Positions 26,936-35,439 of a DNA stretch of 64,000 nt are shown piece after piece. Numbering within the stretch: position 1 is the stretch's first letter; the number at the start of each line of letters is the position of its first letter. This stretch comes from Halococcus agarilyticus (GTDB lineage Archaea; Halobacteriota; Halobacteria; Halobacteriales; Halococcaceae). The notes below the pieces were generated by a model. The model was not told the DNA's origin. It did not search any database and saw nothing but the letters and a program-made list of their open reading frames with translations. Both the position numbers and the translations under genes were made by a program. The stretch covers positions 1 through 64,000 of the forward strand of contig NZ_BAFM01000017.1 in NCBI RefSeq assembly GCF_000334895.1, written 5' to 3'.

Positions 26936-27954
26936 GCGTCCTCGACCCGATCCGCTACGCAGTCGGCGAACTCCGCACCAACTACGACGACCCCGTCTGG
27001 CGGCGCAAGCGGCTTGCGGATCGGGTCGTCCGACCGGTCCACGCCCGCTGGCATGGCACCGACGGCCTCGACATCCCGGCGGCCGACTGGGACGTGCTGG
27101 TCGTGCTCGACGGCTGTCGCGCCGACCTGTTCGAGGCGGGCGCGCTCGATGCCGGCGGCGGTCTCGATGGAGCTGACGGCGGAGAGTGGGGCGACCACGG
27201 CTCCGTACCGATCGACCCCACCCCGTTCGACGCCTACCGGCGGGTGACTGCTCGCGGGAGCGCGACCCCGGAGTGGCTCAGCGGGAACTTCGCCGACGGG
27301 ACGTTCGGCGACACCGTCTACGTCAGCGCGAACCCCTACGTCGCTCGAATCTGCGGCGACGCGTTCCACGAGGTGCGCGCGGTCTGGGAGTCCGCGTTCG
27401 ACGCCGATATGGGAACCGTCCATCCGGCAGCGGTCGCGGCGGCGGCGCGGGCGGCTGACGACGCCCATCCCCACAAACGGCTCGTCGTCCACTTCATGCA
27501 GCCCCACTACCCGTTCCTCGGCCACCCGGACCTCCAGTTCGCTGGGATCGACGCAGATCAGGTGCTCGGCAAGCGCGATGCCGTCACAGGTGAGCCACAC
27601 GACCCGTGGGAGGCGCTCGCGCTCGGCCGCGTCGACCGCCGCCGGCTCCGCCGGGCGTACGCCGACAACCTCGCGGCGGTGCTCCCCGACGCGCTCTCGG
27701 TGGCCCGCGACCTCCGGGGGCGATCGGTAGTCACCGCCGACCACGGTAACCTGCTCGGCGAGCGCGCGTGGCCCATACCCGCGAGACTCTACGGCCACCC
27801 GATCGGGGTACGAACGCCTGCCCTGGTTGAGGTGCCGTGGGCCGTCGTCGACGGCGAGCGTCGCCCGGTCCGCGACGACGGCGTTGCCGCCCTCGATCCC
27901 GCCGACGAGGCGACGATCGACGAGCGCCTCCGACGGCTCGGTTATCGGAAGTGA
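26932..27954 (+). CDS. alkaline-phosphatase-superfamily protein in the glycosylation cluster (paralogue B)
   Basis: 340 aa paralogue of the 23266-24243 product. Matching landmarks are WDVLVVLDGCRADLF (Asp60), RGSATPEW (Thr112 as likely nucleophile), FMQPHYPF, VTADHGNLLGERAWP and YGHPIGVR. A 20-30 residue Gly/Asp-rich insert after residue 68 distinguishes it. Its ATG overlaps the preceding glycosyltransferase by four bases. Two paralogues in one glycan operon could act on two different glycan or lipid-carrier intermediates; the actual substrate is unknown. Confidence 0.75.
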   Translation: MSVLDPIRYAVGELRTNYDDPVWRRKRLADRVVRPVHARWHGTDGLDIPAADWDVLVVLDGCRADLFEAGALDAGGGLDGADGGEWGDHGSVPIDPTPFDAYRRVTARGSATPEWLSGNFADGTFGDTVYVSANPYVARICGDAFHEVRAVWESAFDADMGTVHPAAVAAAARAADDAHPHKRLVVHFMQPHYPFLGHPDLQFAGIDADQVLGKRDAVTGEPHDPWEALALGRVDRRRLRRAYADNLAAVLPDALSVARDLRGRSVVTADHGNLLGERAWPIPARLYGHPIGVRTPALVEVPWAVVDGERRPVRDDGVAALDPADEATIDERLRRLGYRK

Positions 27955-28038
27955 CGGCGAGCATCGGCCCCGATCCCGACGACGAGCGCCGCGGACGAAT
28001 CCGTGAACCATTTGCCCGCCGCCTGCGCCCGTAGAGGT

Positions 28039-29463
28039 GTGCGACTCGGCCGGACGTCGGCGATCCACTTCGGCTCACAGGTGATCTCCTCGGTCGTCGG
28101 GTTCGTCGCGACGCTGTACATCGCCCGAGGTCTCGGGAGTGCGACGCTCGGCACCTACTCGCTGTTCGTTGCGGTCGTCATCTGGCTGAAGGTCGCGACC
28201 GGCACCGGCCTCCAGCAGGCGGTCAAGAAACGCATCAGCGAGCGTGACGGTGGCTCCCGCGATCTCGGTGCCGGGGTCGTCGTCCAAGTTGTGGCGTTCG
28301 TGGTCGTCGCGCTCGCGGCCCTCGCGCTTTCGGGCCCGCTCACCGACTACCTTCGGTTCGATAGTACCCATCTGCTGGTCGTCACATTGGCAACGACGTT
28401 GGGGTTCTCGTTCGTTGACGCGACCCTCCAGGGTGAACAGAAGGTTCATCTCGCAGCGCTACTCACCCCGCTCGATCGAGTGGTTCGGAGTGGCCTCCAG
28501 CTCGCCGTCGTTTTCTTCGGGGCACTCGGTGGTGGCATCGCCGGGCTGATATGGGGGTATGTCGCCGGCGCGGCCGTCGCCGGGATCGTGGGTCTCGCCT
28601 TCGTGACGATGCGCCCGCGATGGCCCGGTCGAGAAGGGTTCGAGCGCGTCCTCGGATTCGCTCGGTACTCGTGGCTGTCGGGTATCGAGGGACGGTCGTT
28701 CTCTTCGATGGACACCATCGTCCTCGGGCTGTTCGTCGCCTCGAACCTCATCGGCTACTACGAGGTGGCATGGAACCTCGCCTCCATCCTCGCGGTATTC
28801 GGGACTTCCATCAGCGACGCTCTCTTCCCGGCGCTGAGTCAGCTCTCCAGCGAGGACGACGAGAGGGCCGTTGCGGGGCTCATCAACGACGCCCTCGCGT
28901 ACACGGGACTGTTCGTCGTCCCCGGCCTCGCCGGTGTCGTAGTGGTCGGCGATCGCGTCCTCGCGATCTACGGCGGCGAGTTCCGCGCGGCGTCGACGGT
29001 GTTGGTGCTCCTCGTGGTCGCGCGGCTCGTCTACGCCTACGAGGCACAGCTGGTCTCCACGCTGTACGCCATCGACAGGCCCGGCGTGGCGTTCCGGGTG
29101 AACGTCGCGTTCGTCGTCGCCAACCTCGGCCTGAACCTCCTGCTGGTCGCGCTGTACGGATGGATCGGTGCGGCGGTCGCGACGACAATCGCCGCCGTCG
29201 TCGGGCTCGTACTGGCCCACCGTGCGCTCTCGGCGACGATCGCGTTCGACGTTCCGGTGGCGGAGCTTGGTCGCCAGTGGCTCGCGGCGGTGACGATGGG
29301 GGGTGCGGTAGCTGTCGCGGAGAGACTCGTTGCCGACGTGCTGGGCTCGGGCATCATCGGAACGGTCCTGCTCGTCGGCTTCGGTGCAGCGGTCTACTTC
29401 GTCGCGTTGCTCGGTCTCTCCGGACGACTCCGCGCGACCGTCGCGGACAATATCGCCCTCTGA
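28039..29463 (+). CDS. Wzx/MATE-like polysaccharide flippase (AglR-like)
   Basis: 474 aa, about 14 transmembrane segments, with the family-typical start VRLGRTSAIHFGSQVISSVVGFVATLYIAR (first 20 residues carry GRTSAIHFGSQV) and FARYSWLSGIEGRSFSSMD mid-protein. It belongs to the oligosaccharide flippase family and would move the dolichol-linked glycan to the outer face before AglB transfers it. GTG 28039 is chosen; an in-frame GTG at 28003 would add 12 residues rich in Cys/Arg that do not match the family. It directly follows paralogue B on the same strand. Confidence 0.85.
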   Translation: MRLGRTSAIHFGSQVISSVVGFVATLYIARGLGSATLGTYSLFVAVVIWLKVATGTGLQQAVKKRISERDGGSRDLGAGVVVQVVAFVVVALAALALSGPLTDYLRFDSTHLLVVTLATTLGFSFVDATLQGEQKVHLAALLTPLDRVVRSGLQLAVVFFGALGGGIAGLIWGYVAGAAVAGIVGLAFVTMRPRWPGREGFERVLGFARYSWLSGIEGRSFSSMDTIVLGLFVASNLIGYYEVAWNLASILAVFGTSISDALFPALSQLSSEDDERAVAGLINDALAYTGLFVVPGLAGVVVVGDRVLAIYGGEFRAASTVLVLLVVARLVYAYEAQLVSTLYAIDRPGVAFRVNVAFVVANLGLNLLLVALYGWIGAAVATTIAAVVGLVLAHRALSATIAFDVPVAELGRQWLAAVTMGGAVAVAERLVADVLGSGIIGTVLLVGFGAAVYFVALLGLSGRLRATVADNIAL

Positions 29464-29533
29464 CCGGGCACAGCCGAGCGCAGAGCAACCACCGCCGCTG
29501 CAACCGGACCGCGTCTGGCGTTCGAGTGGTCCC

Positions 29534-30385
29534 TCACGCCACTGCCTCCCCGACGCTCTCGTACTCCCAGACCAACTCGAAGTACCGGTTCAACCCCGCG
29601 ACGAACGACCCGTTCTCGGTGATCGCGGCCTGGCGAAGGTGGTTCGGGATCTCGTCCTCCTGGACGAGCAGGATCGCGGTGCCGGTCTCGTAGTCCATGC
29701 TCGGGTCCGCGAGCGTGCCCCGCCACGGGAGCTGCTCGGTGCTGAAGCGCAGTCCGACGGCGGGGAACTCCGTCCGCAGCCGCTCGACGATCGCGGCCTG
29801 GGTCGTGGCGTTCGATTCCGAGAGGTCGTCGGGGTGGAGCACGAGCACGTCGACGTCGATCCCGCGCTCGATCGCGTCGGCGAGCGCCGGCTCGACGGTG
29901 TCGAGGTACTCGAAGCTCTTCGAGATGATCCGTATCCGATCCCGGGCCTCGTGGTAGAGTCGCCTGGTCTCGGACTCGCTCGGCTCGCCCACGTCGACCA
30001 CCGAGAACAGCTCCTCGGCGGGGGTGACGTCCTCGCTCGCTCGCTCGTATCGGGGTTCGAACTCGTCGAGGAACGCCTCGCGGCGGTCGTCGAGGTCAGT
30101 TCGAAAGCCCTCGTACGCCTGGCGACGGTTCTCGACCGCGCGATCGAGGATCGCTGCCGGCGAGCGGGGCTGGTAACGCTTCGGACGCTCGGGGATCACC
30201 TTCACGAACCCCCGATCGGCGAGCGCGTCGAGCACGCCGTAGATCCGGGCCTTCGGGATCCCGGTGGCCTCGGCGAGCGTCGGCGCGGTCGTCCGTCCGA
30301 GGGTGAACAGCTCGGTGAGCGCGCCCTCCTCGTACTCGGTGAGGCCCACCCGATCGAGCGTTCCCGTGGGGTCGGCGTCGGTCAT
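29534..30385 (-). CDS. TrmB-family sugar-responsive transcriptional regulator
   Basis: 283 aa. Residues about 10-75 form a winged helix (LTEYEEGALTELFTLGRTTAPTLAEATGIPKARIYGVLDALADRGFV, spanning residues 15-61) with the TrmB-type KARIYGVL recognition helix. Residues about 85-283 match the TrmB ligand-binding region (RIRIISKSFEYLDT, DVDVLVLHPDDL). It is a cytoplasmic DNA-binding protein expected to respond to a sugar. It diverges from a 45-aa gene that has a TACT-N8-GAGTA palindrome, the motif known for Halobacterium TrmB, before its start. A GTTACAG box lies ~27 bp upstream of its own ATG. It may be TrmB itself or a paralogue; it is shorter than I recall for TrmB. Confidence 0.85.
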   Translation of the reverse strand: MTDADPTGTLDRVGLTEYEEGALTELFTLGRTTAPTLAEATGIPKARIYGVLDALADRGFVKVIPERPKRYQPRSPAAILDRAVENRRQAYEGFRTDLDDRREAFLDEFEPRYERASEDVTPAEELFSVVDVGEPSESETRRLYHEARDRIRIISKSFEYLDTVEPALADAIERGIDVDVLVLHPDDLSESNATTQAAIVERLRTEFPAVGLRFSTEQLPWRGTLADPSMDYETGTAILLVQEDEIPNHLRQAAITENGSFVAGLNRYFELVWEYESVGEAVA

Positions 30386-30549
30386 ACCGACGGTTCGACG
30401 GTCGGGACTGTAACGCTGCCGGAGGCGTCGCGAGTGGCTGTGAACGGGCCGCGACTCACCGCACGACCGTGGCAGTTTTCGGATCGCCGTCCCGCCTGGG
30501 ACGACGGATAGTCCGTACTGGGGAAAGGTATTTACGACCGGCCGTCGTT

Positions 30550-30572
30550 GGTTACTCAGAAACCGAGTAACC
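30550..30572 (+). promoter_or_regulatory. TrmB-box-like palindromic operator
   Basis: GGTTACTC-AGAAACC-GAGTAACC is a perfect 8-bp inverted repeat with a 7-nt centre that ends one base before the ATG of the 45-aa gene. It contains TACT (30553-30556), eight bases, and GAGTA (30565-30569), matching the published TACT-N7/8-GAGTA TrmB consensus. A TATTTAC element (about 30528-30534) lies upstream, so the site would cover the transcription start, the position associated with repression. Confidence 0.7.
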
Positions 30573-30710
30573 ATGGCATCGAAGGCAACCACTGAGGACG
30601 ACGCGTCGGAGGAAGCGCCCGCCGACCGGCATCTCGACGGCGTCGCGGACGGCTGTGGATGTACCGAAATCTGGGAGCACCTGAGCGAGCGGCGCGCGGC
30701 CGACGACTGA
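30573..30710 (+). CDS. 45-aa Cys-containing small haloarchaeal protein
   Basis: Acidic N-terminus followed by DGVADGCGCTEIWEHLSERRA. The Cys-x-Cys followed by TEIWEHLSE looks like a short conserved binding motif of a small zinc-associated or partner-binding protein, but a single CxC pair is too little to assert metal binding. ATG immediately follows the TrmB-box palindrome and the spacing to a TATTTAC box suggests a short or absent leader. I recall similar tiny proteins in other haloarchaea but cannot name a function. Confidence 0.7.
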   Translation: MASKATTEDDASEEAPADRHLDGVADGCGCTEIWEHLSERRAADD

Positions 30711-30792
30711 GGCTGCTCTGGGGTTCGCTCGGCGCGTATCGGTCCGGTCGGGTAACAAAGGCTTTTGCGCGCGCGCCGCCGAACCCCGGGAA

Positions 30793-31944
30793 ATGGTCGA
30801 TCGCGGCGAGGTCTGCGTGTTGCTCCCGACCTACGAGGAAGCCGCGACCGTCGGCAGCGTCATCGCGGCCTTTCGCGATCGTGGCTTCTCGAACGTGCTC
30901 GTCGTCGACGGCCACTCGACCGACGGAACGCGGGAGATCGCCCGCGAGCACGGTGCACGCGTTATCACCCAGTCCGGCCGGGGCCGTGGCGGCGGCAAGG
31001 GCCAGGCGGTTCGGGAGGGGGTCGAACGGGCCGACGCACCGTACGTCCTCCTGCTCGACGGCGACGGCACCTACCGACCGGAGGACGCCGACGCGCTGCT
31101 CGAACCGCTGCTGAGCGGGGAAGCCGAGCACGTCATCGGCGATCGGTACGCCGACATGGCCGACGGCGCGATGACGCGGCTCAACGGCGTCGGCAACGGG
31201 TTGATCAATCGTGCCTTTCGGTACATCCACGGCCGCGACCTCGGGGACATCCTGAGCGGCTATCGCGCGTTCACCCGGGCGTCGTTCGAGCGGTGCAACC
31301 CCACCTCGGAGGGGTTCGGGATCGAGACCGAACTCGCCGTCGAGTGTGTGAAACGCGGCATTCCGACGACGGTGGTCCCGATCCGGTATCGAGCGCGGCC
31401 CGACGGCTCGGAGACCAACCTCAGACCCGTCCGCGACGGCGGAAAGATCCTCCTCACGCTCTACCGGCTCGCGAAGACCAACAACCCGCTCTTTTACTTC
31501 GGGAGCGCCGGCGGCCTCGCGGGGTTCGTCGGGGCCGTGGTGGCTGCATACGTCGCCGTCGAGTGGCTCACGCTCGGGATCTCCCACGAGGTGCTCGCGG
31601 TCGCGTCGGCCTTTGCGATCATCGTCGGCGTCCAGCTGGTGATGTTCGGCGTCCTTTCCGATATGATGCTCGCGATCAACCGCGAGCAGACGCGGCGGTT
31701 CGAACAGCTCGTCGGTCGCCGCCAAGCAGACGACCGGCCCACGGTCGCGAGACGATCACCGACCGACCGGGACGACACCCGAGTTGAACGCCCGCCCGTC
31801 CTGCACTACGATCGGCCGCGGGACGGTGGCGACCGGGAACGACGAGTGCGGGAGGAGGACGGAGAGGAACGGCGAGTGCGGGACGGAGAGAGCGACGGCG
31901 GGCGTGTCGAGCACGGAACCGAGGAGGAGCAGGCAACCGACTGA
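30793..31944 (+). CDS. aglJ: dolichyl-phosphate hexose transferase AglJ-like (GT2)
   Basis: 383 aa. The GT2/dolichol-phosphate-sugar-synthase domain has VCVLLPTYEEAATVGSVI at the N-terminus, VVDGHSTDGT, LLLDGDGTYRPED (DXD) and ILSGYRAFTR. Two C-terminal transmembrane segments (about 236-262 and 268-292) anchor it. AglJ adds the first sugar to dolichyl phosphate in haloarchaeal N-glycosylation. A CTTTTG box ~27 bp upstream supports the ATG. Odd feature: a ~85-residue charged tail after residue 300 with degenerate RERRVRE/GERRVRDGE repeats, absent from a minimal AglJ and likely disordered. Confidence 0.88.
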   Translation: MVDRGEVCVLLPTYEEAATVGSVIAAFRDRGFSNVLVVDGHSTDGTREIAREHGARVITQSGRGRGGGKGQAVREGVERADAPYVLLLDGDGTYRPEDADALLEPLLSGEAEHVIGDRYADMADGAMTRLNGVGNGLINRAFRYIHGRDLGDILSGYRAFTRASFERCNPTSEGFGIETELAVECVKRGIPTTVVPIRYRARPDGSETNLRPVRDGGKILLTLYRLAKTNNPLFYFGSAGGLAGFVGAVVAAYVAVEWLTLGISHEVLAVASAFAIIVGVQLVMFGVLSDMMLAINREQTRRFEQLVGRRQADDRPTVARRSPTDRDDTRVERPPVLHYDRPRDGGDRERRVREEDGEERRVRDGESDGGRVEHGTEEEQATD

Positions 31945-32198
31945 TCCGGCGGACGAACGAGCGCTGAAGCCGCAGTAGGGCCCTTCGGCCGAGTTCGAGA
32001 CCCGACGCTCTCGTGGTCACACCGACGGGGACCTCACCGTACGCTGCGGGAACGAATCGGCTCTCGTCCACAGCGTGTTCCGGAACGATCCCAGCCGAAC
32101 CCATCCACAGCAACGCACGGACGACGTGCTCCGAACCGATTGTCACGAACGATATGGTTTATATCGACGGACGTGGTACGGTATACCGAGGCGAGAGC
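31945..32198. other. intergenic region before the HdeD-like gene
   Basis: No gene supported. It holds a promoter-like element, GTTTATATCGAC around 32156-32167, about 35 bp before the ATG at 32199, in otherwise GC-rich DNA. Nothing else recognisable. Confidence 0.5.
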
Positions 32199-32795
32199 AT
32201 GAGCACGGAAACCGGAAACAGCCGGAGGAGCAGGCCGTTCACTGACAACTGGCGAGTACTGGCAGGCGTTGGAGCACTCGTATCGATTCTCGGGATCATT
32301 GCGATCTTTTCGCCGTTCGTGACCGGTATCGCCCTCTCGCCGATCCTCGGTGTGTTGCTCGTCATTGGTGGCATCGGCCACGCCGTCCACGTCTTTTCCG
32401 CCGAAGGGACGAGAACGTTCGTCTGGCAGGCCCTGCTCGCGGTGGCCTACGCCGTCAGCGGCATCACGTTGATCGCGAACCCGATCATCGGGCTGCTGAC
32501 GCTCACGCTCCTGCTGGCGGTGTTCTTCGTCATCGAGGGTCTCATCGAGGTCGTGATGGGAGTGCGACGTCGTCCGGCGTCCGGGTGGGGCTGGCTGCTC
32601 GCCAGCGGCGTCGTCGGCATCGTCGCCGGCGTGCTGGTCTGGATCGGGTGGCCGATCAGCGCGCTGTGGGTGGTCGGCCTCGTCTTCGGGATCAAACTGC
32701 TCAGTACGGGGGCGACGATGATCGTACTGGCCATGGGGAGCCGCAGAGCCGCGCGCGACACCAGATCGTCCGGTACGACGTCGCGCAGCGCCTGA
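32199..32795 (+). CDS. HdeD/DUF308 family membrane protein
   Basis: 198 aa with six transmembrane segments in pairs (about 23-45, 48-68, 75-95, 100-122, 130-150, 155-178). The pattern LLVIGGIGHAVHVF, FFVIEGLIEVVMGVRRR and LVFGIKLLSTGATMI matches the DUF308 repeat. Family members include HdeD, linked to acid-stress tolerance in enterobacteria; no biochemical role is known in archaea. ATG 32199 is chosen because the TATA element lies 35 bp upstream and upstream in-frame codons look non-coding. Confidence 0.85.
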   Translation: MSTETGNSRRSRPFTDNWRVLAGVGALVSILGIIAIFSPFVTGIALSPILGVLLVIGGIGHAVHVFSAEGTRTFVWQALLAVAYAVSGITLIANPIIGLLTLTLLLAVFFVIEGLIEVVMGVRRRPASGWGWLLASGVVGIVAGVLVWIGWPISALWVVGLVFGIKLLSTGATMIVLAMGSRRAARDTRSSGTTSRSA

Positions 32796-32860
32796 ACTCT
32801 CTGCAACTTTTGCGTAGAGGGTGCAGAACCGTCGACGAGACCCTGCAACTCGGTGAGCGA

Positions 32861-33024
32861 GTCCGACTCGGTTCGAGAGGGAGTTGATGTCGGAATTTAG
32901 ATGTCTTCAGAAAACATTATTATCGATCAAAAGGTATCGGTGGTACGGCTCCGGGATCGGGGACGGCGAATCGTGGACGGTTGAGTGCTCCACGGCGCAG
33001 ACGAGCGTCCGACTCGGTTCGAGA
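32861..33024 (+). repeat. 18-bp direct repeat flanking an AT-rich patch
   Basis: The 18-mer gtccgactcggttcgaga occurs at 32861-32878 and again at 33007-33024. Between them lies an AT-rich stretch (about 32885-32940, cattattatcgatcaaaagg part) that probably carries the arylsulfatase promoter. The repeat pair could mark a small insertion or be a paired binding site. Confidence 0.6.
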
Positions 33025-33053
33025 CCCGATCGACGGAGCGATGGGGGAACACG

Positions 33054-35372
33054 ATGGCAAATCAGGAATTTCACGGCCGCATTGGACGCACGTACGACGA
33101 ATCCGAACCGTGGTGGCCCGAGCAGGCGCGAGCGCCGGCAGACGCGCCGAACGTTCTGTTGATCACCCTCGACGACGTCGGGTTCGGCCACTGGGGCTGT
33201 TATGGCGGGATCGCCGACACGCCCAACATCGATCGCCTCGCCGAGAACGGCCTTCAGTACAACAACTTCCACACGACGGCGATCTGTTCGCCGACCCGGA
33301 GTTGTCTGCTGACCGGACGGAACCACCACTCCAACGGGATGGCCAGCATCGCCGAGGTATCCACGGGGTTTCCGGGATACAACGCCCATATTCCCCACGA
33401 GAACGGTTTCCTCTCCGAGACGCTCGTGGAGGAGGGCTACAGCACCTACGCGCTCGGCAAGTGGCATTTGACACCCTCCGAGACGAACAGCGCCGCGGGA
33501 CCGTACGATCAGTGGCCGCTCGGTCGCGGGTTCGAGCGCCACTACGGGTTTCTCGGCGGGGACACCGACCAGTACACGCCCTCGCTCGTTCACGACAACC
33601 ACCAGGTCGACCCACCGGCGACGCCCGAGGAGGGCTATCACCTCACCGAAGACATCGCCCAGCGCGCCATCGACTTCATCGGCGACGCCAAACAGGTCGA
33701 TCCCGACAAGCCCTTCTTCACGTACTTCTGTCCCGGCGCGTGCCACGCACCGCATCAGGTACCCGAAGAGTGGATCGAGAAGTACGAAGGGGAGTTCGAC
33801 ATGGGGTGGGACGAGGCACGCGAGCAGATTCTGGAACGTCAGAAAGAACTCGGCGTCGTCCCGGAGAACACGGAGCTGTCGCCACAGAACGAGGACGTCC
33901 GGGCGTGGGATTCGCTCTCCGATGACGAGCAACGCCTCTACGCCAGGATGATGGAGATATTCGCCGGGTTCCTCGAACACACCGACCACCAGATCGGCAA
34001 AGTCCTCGACTACCTCGAAGAGCTCGGCGAGCTGGAGAACACGCTCGTGATGGTGCTCTCGGACAACGGTGCGAGCGCGGAAGGTGGCCCGAACGGTTCC
34101 GTCGACGAGAATCACTTCTTCAACAACGTTGAGGAAGATCTAGAGGAAAACCTCGAGGCGATGGACGACCTCGGCGGCCCGAAGTACTTCAATCACTACC
34201 CGTGGGGCTGGACGTGGGCCGGCAACACGCCGTTCCGCCGCTGGAAACGCGAGACCTACCGTGGCGGCGCGAGCGATCCGTTCGTGATCTCGTGGCCCGA
34301 GGGTATCGAGGCCAGTGGCGAGATTCGCGAGCAGTTCATCCACGCCATCGACGTCGTCCCCACGGTACTGGAGTGTCTGGATATCGACGCCCCCGACGAG
34401 ATCAAGGGCGTCCCCCAATCACCCATCGAAGGGACGAGCTTTGCCTACTCCTTCGACGAACCCGACGCGCCCGAACGACACACCACCCAGTACTTCGAGA
34501 TGTTCGCCACCCGGGCGATCTATCACGACGGGTGGCGCGCGGTCCACCCTTGGGAGTTCAACAAGCCGATCACCACCGAAGATCTCTCGGCGACGAGTCT
34601 CGAAGAATCCGGCTGGGAGCTGTATCACGTCGCCGAGGACTTCTCGGAGGCCCACGACGTGAGCGACGAGCACCCCGAGAAGCTCCTTGAACTCGTTCAG
34701 CTGTGGTGGACCGAGGCCGGCAAACACGACGTGTTGCCGCTCGACGGTCGTGGCACGCAGCGCTTCGCCGAGGAACGTCCCGAGCCCGGCAGACCCCGTG
34801 ACACGTACGTCTACTACCCCGGCGGCCAGTCCATTCCGGAGAACGCCGCGGTCAAGGTGCTCAACCGGGATCACAGCATCACCGCCGACCTGACGACAGC
34901 CGACGGCGAGAACGAAGGCGTGCTCATCGCCAACGGCTCTCGTTCGGGCGGCTACTCGCTGTACGTCATGGACGGTCAACTCCGCTACGTCCACAACTAC
35001 GTCGGCAAGGAGGAGTACGAGGTGACCGCCGAAGAGTCGCTCCCCGAGGGCGAGGTTTCGGTCCGCATGGAGTTCGAGACGACCGGCGAGCTCGACCTCG
35101 AAAACGGCGAAGGCAGACCCGGAACAGTCCGGCTCTACTACGGCGACGAACAGATCGGCGAGGACGAGATTCCCGTGACGATCCCGATAACGACGGGCCT
35201 GACCGCGGGGCTGAGCTGTGGCCGCGACGCCGTCAGCGCCGTCTCCGACGCCTACCGCGATCGGGCACCGTTCGCGTTCACGGGAGACCTCGCCCGAGTG
35301 ACGGTCGACGTGAGCGGCGACGCGGTCGTCCACCACGAGGCCGAGATGGATCGCATCATGGCCCGGGAGTGA
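33054..35372 (+). CDS. arylsulfatase with canonical formylglycine motif
   Basis: 772 aa, the long arylsulfatase type. Metal Asp40/Asp41 (ITLDDVGFGHWG), the catalytic C78-S-P-T-R82 with following LLTGR, GKWHL, SDNGA, and an extra C-terminal beta-rich domain (about 590-772) are visible. Cys78 must be converted to formylglycine by a maturase (FGE or anSME); none is encoded in this window. It would remove sulfate from an organic ester, probably in the cytoplasm as no signal peptide is seen. ATG 33054 is chosen as the family starts close to here. A BASS-family transporter follows 67 bp downstream and may import a substrate (inference). Confidence 0.92.
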   Translation: MANQEFHGRIGRTYDESEPWWPEQARAPADAPNVLLITLDDVGFGHWGCYGGIADTPNIDRLAENGLQYNNFHTTAICSPTRSCLLTGRNHHSNGMASIAEVSTGFPGYNAHIPHENGFLSETLVEEGYSTYALGKWHLTPSETNSAAGPYDQWPLGRGFERHYGFLGGDTDQYTPSLVHDNHQVDPPATPEEGYHLTEDIAQRAIDFIGDAKQVDPDKPFFTYFCPGACHAPHQVPEEWIEKYEGEFDMGWDEAREQILERQKELGVVPENTELSPQNEDVRAWDSLSDDEQRLYARMMEIFAGFLEHTDHQIGKVLDYLEELGELENTLVMVLSDNGASAEGGPNGSVDENHFFNNVEEDLEENLEAMDDLGGPKYFNHYPWGWTWAGNTPFRRWKRETYRGGASDPFVISWPEGIEASGEIREQFIHAIDVVPTVLECLDIDAPDEIKGVPQSPIEGTSFAYSFDEPDAPERHTTQYFEMFATRAIYHDGWRAVHPWEFNKPITTEDLSATSLEESGWELYHVAEDFSEAHDVSDEHPEKLLELVQLWWTEAGKHDVLPLDGRGTQRFAEERPEPGRPRDTYVYYPGGQSIPENAAVKVLNRDHSITADLTTADGENEGVLIANGSRSGGYSLYVMDGQLRYVHNYVGKEEYEVTAEESLPEGEVSVRMEFETTGELDLENGEGRPGTVRLYYGDEQIGEDEIPVTIPITTGLTAGLSCGRDAVSAVSDAYRDRAPFAFTGDLARVTVDVSGDAVVHHEAEMDRIMARE

Positions 35373-35439
35373 GTCACTTCGCCACCGCGTCGCGATCCGC
35401 TCGTCACACCATCACGACCGGAGACGAAGACGGTTCGGG

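Noticed and set aside
33005-33030. tRNA T-arm-like sequence (ggttcgagaccc)
   Set aside because: Flanking bases do not form the required five-base T-stem or a cloverleaf; it is part of an 18-bp direct repeat.
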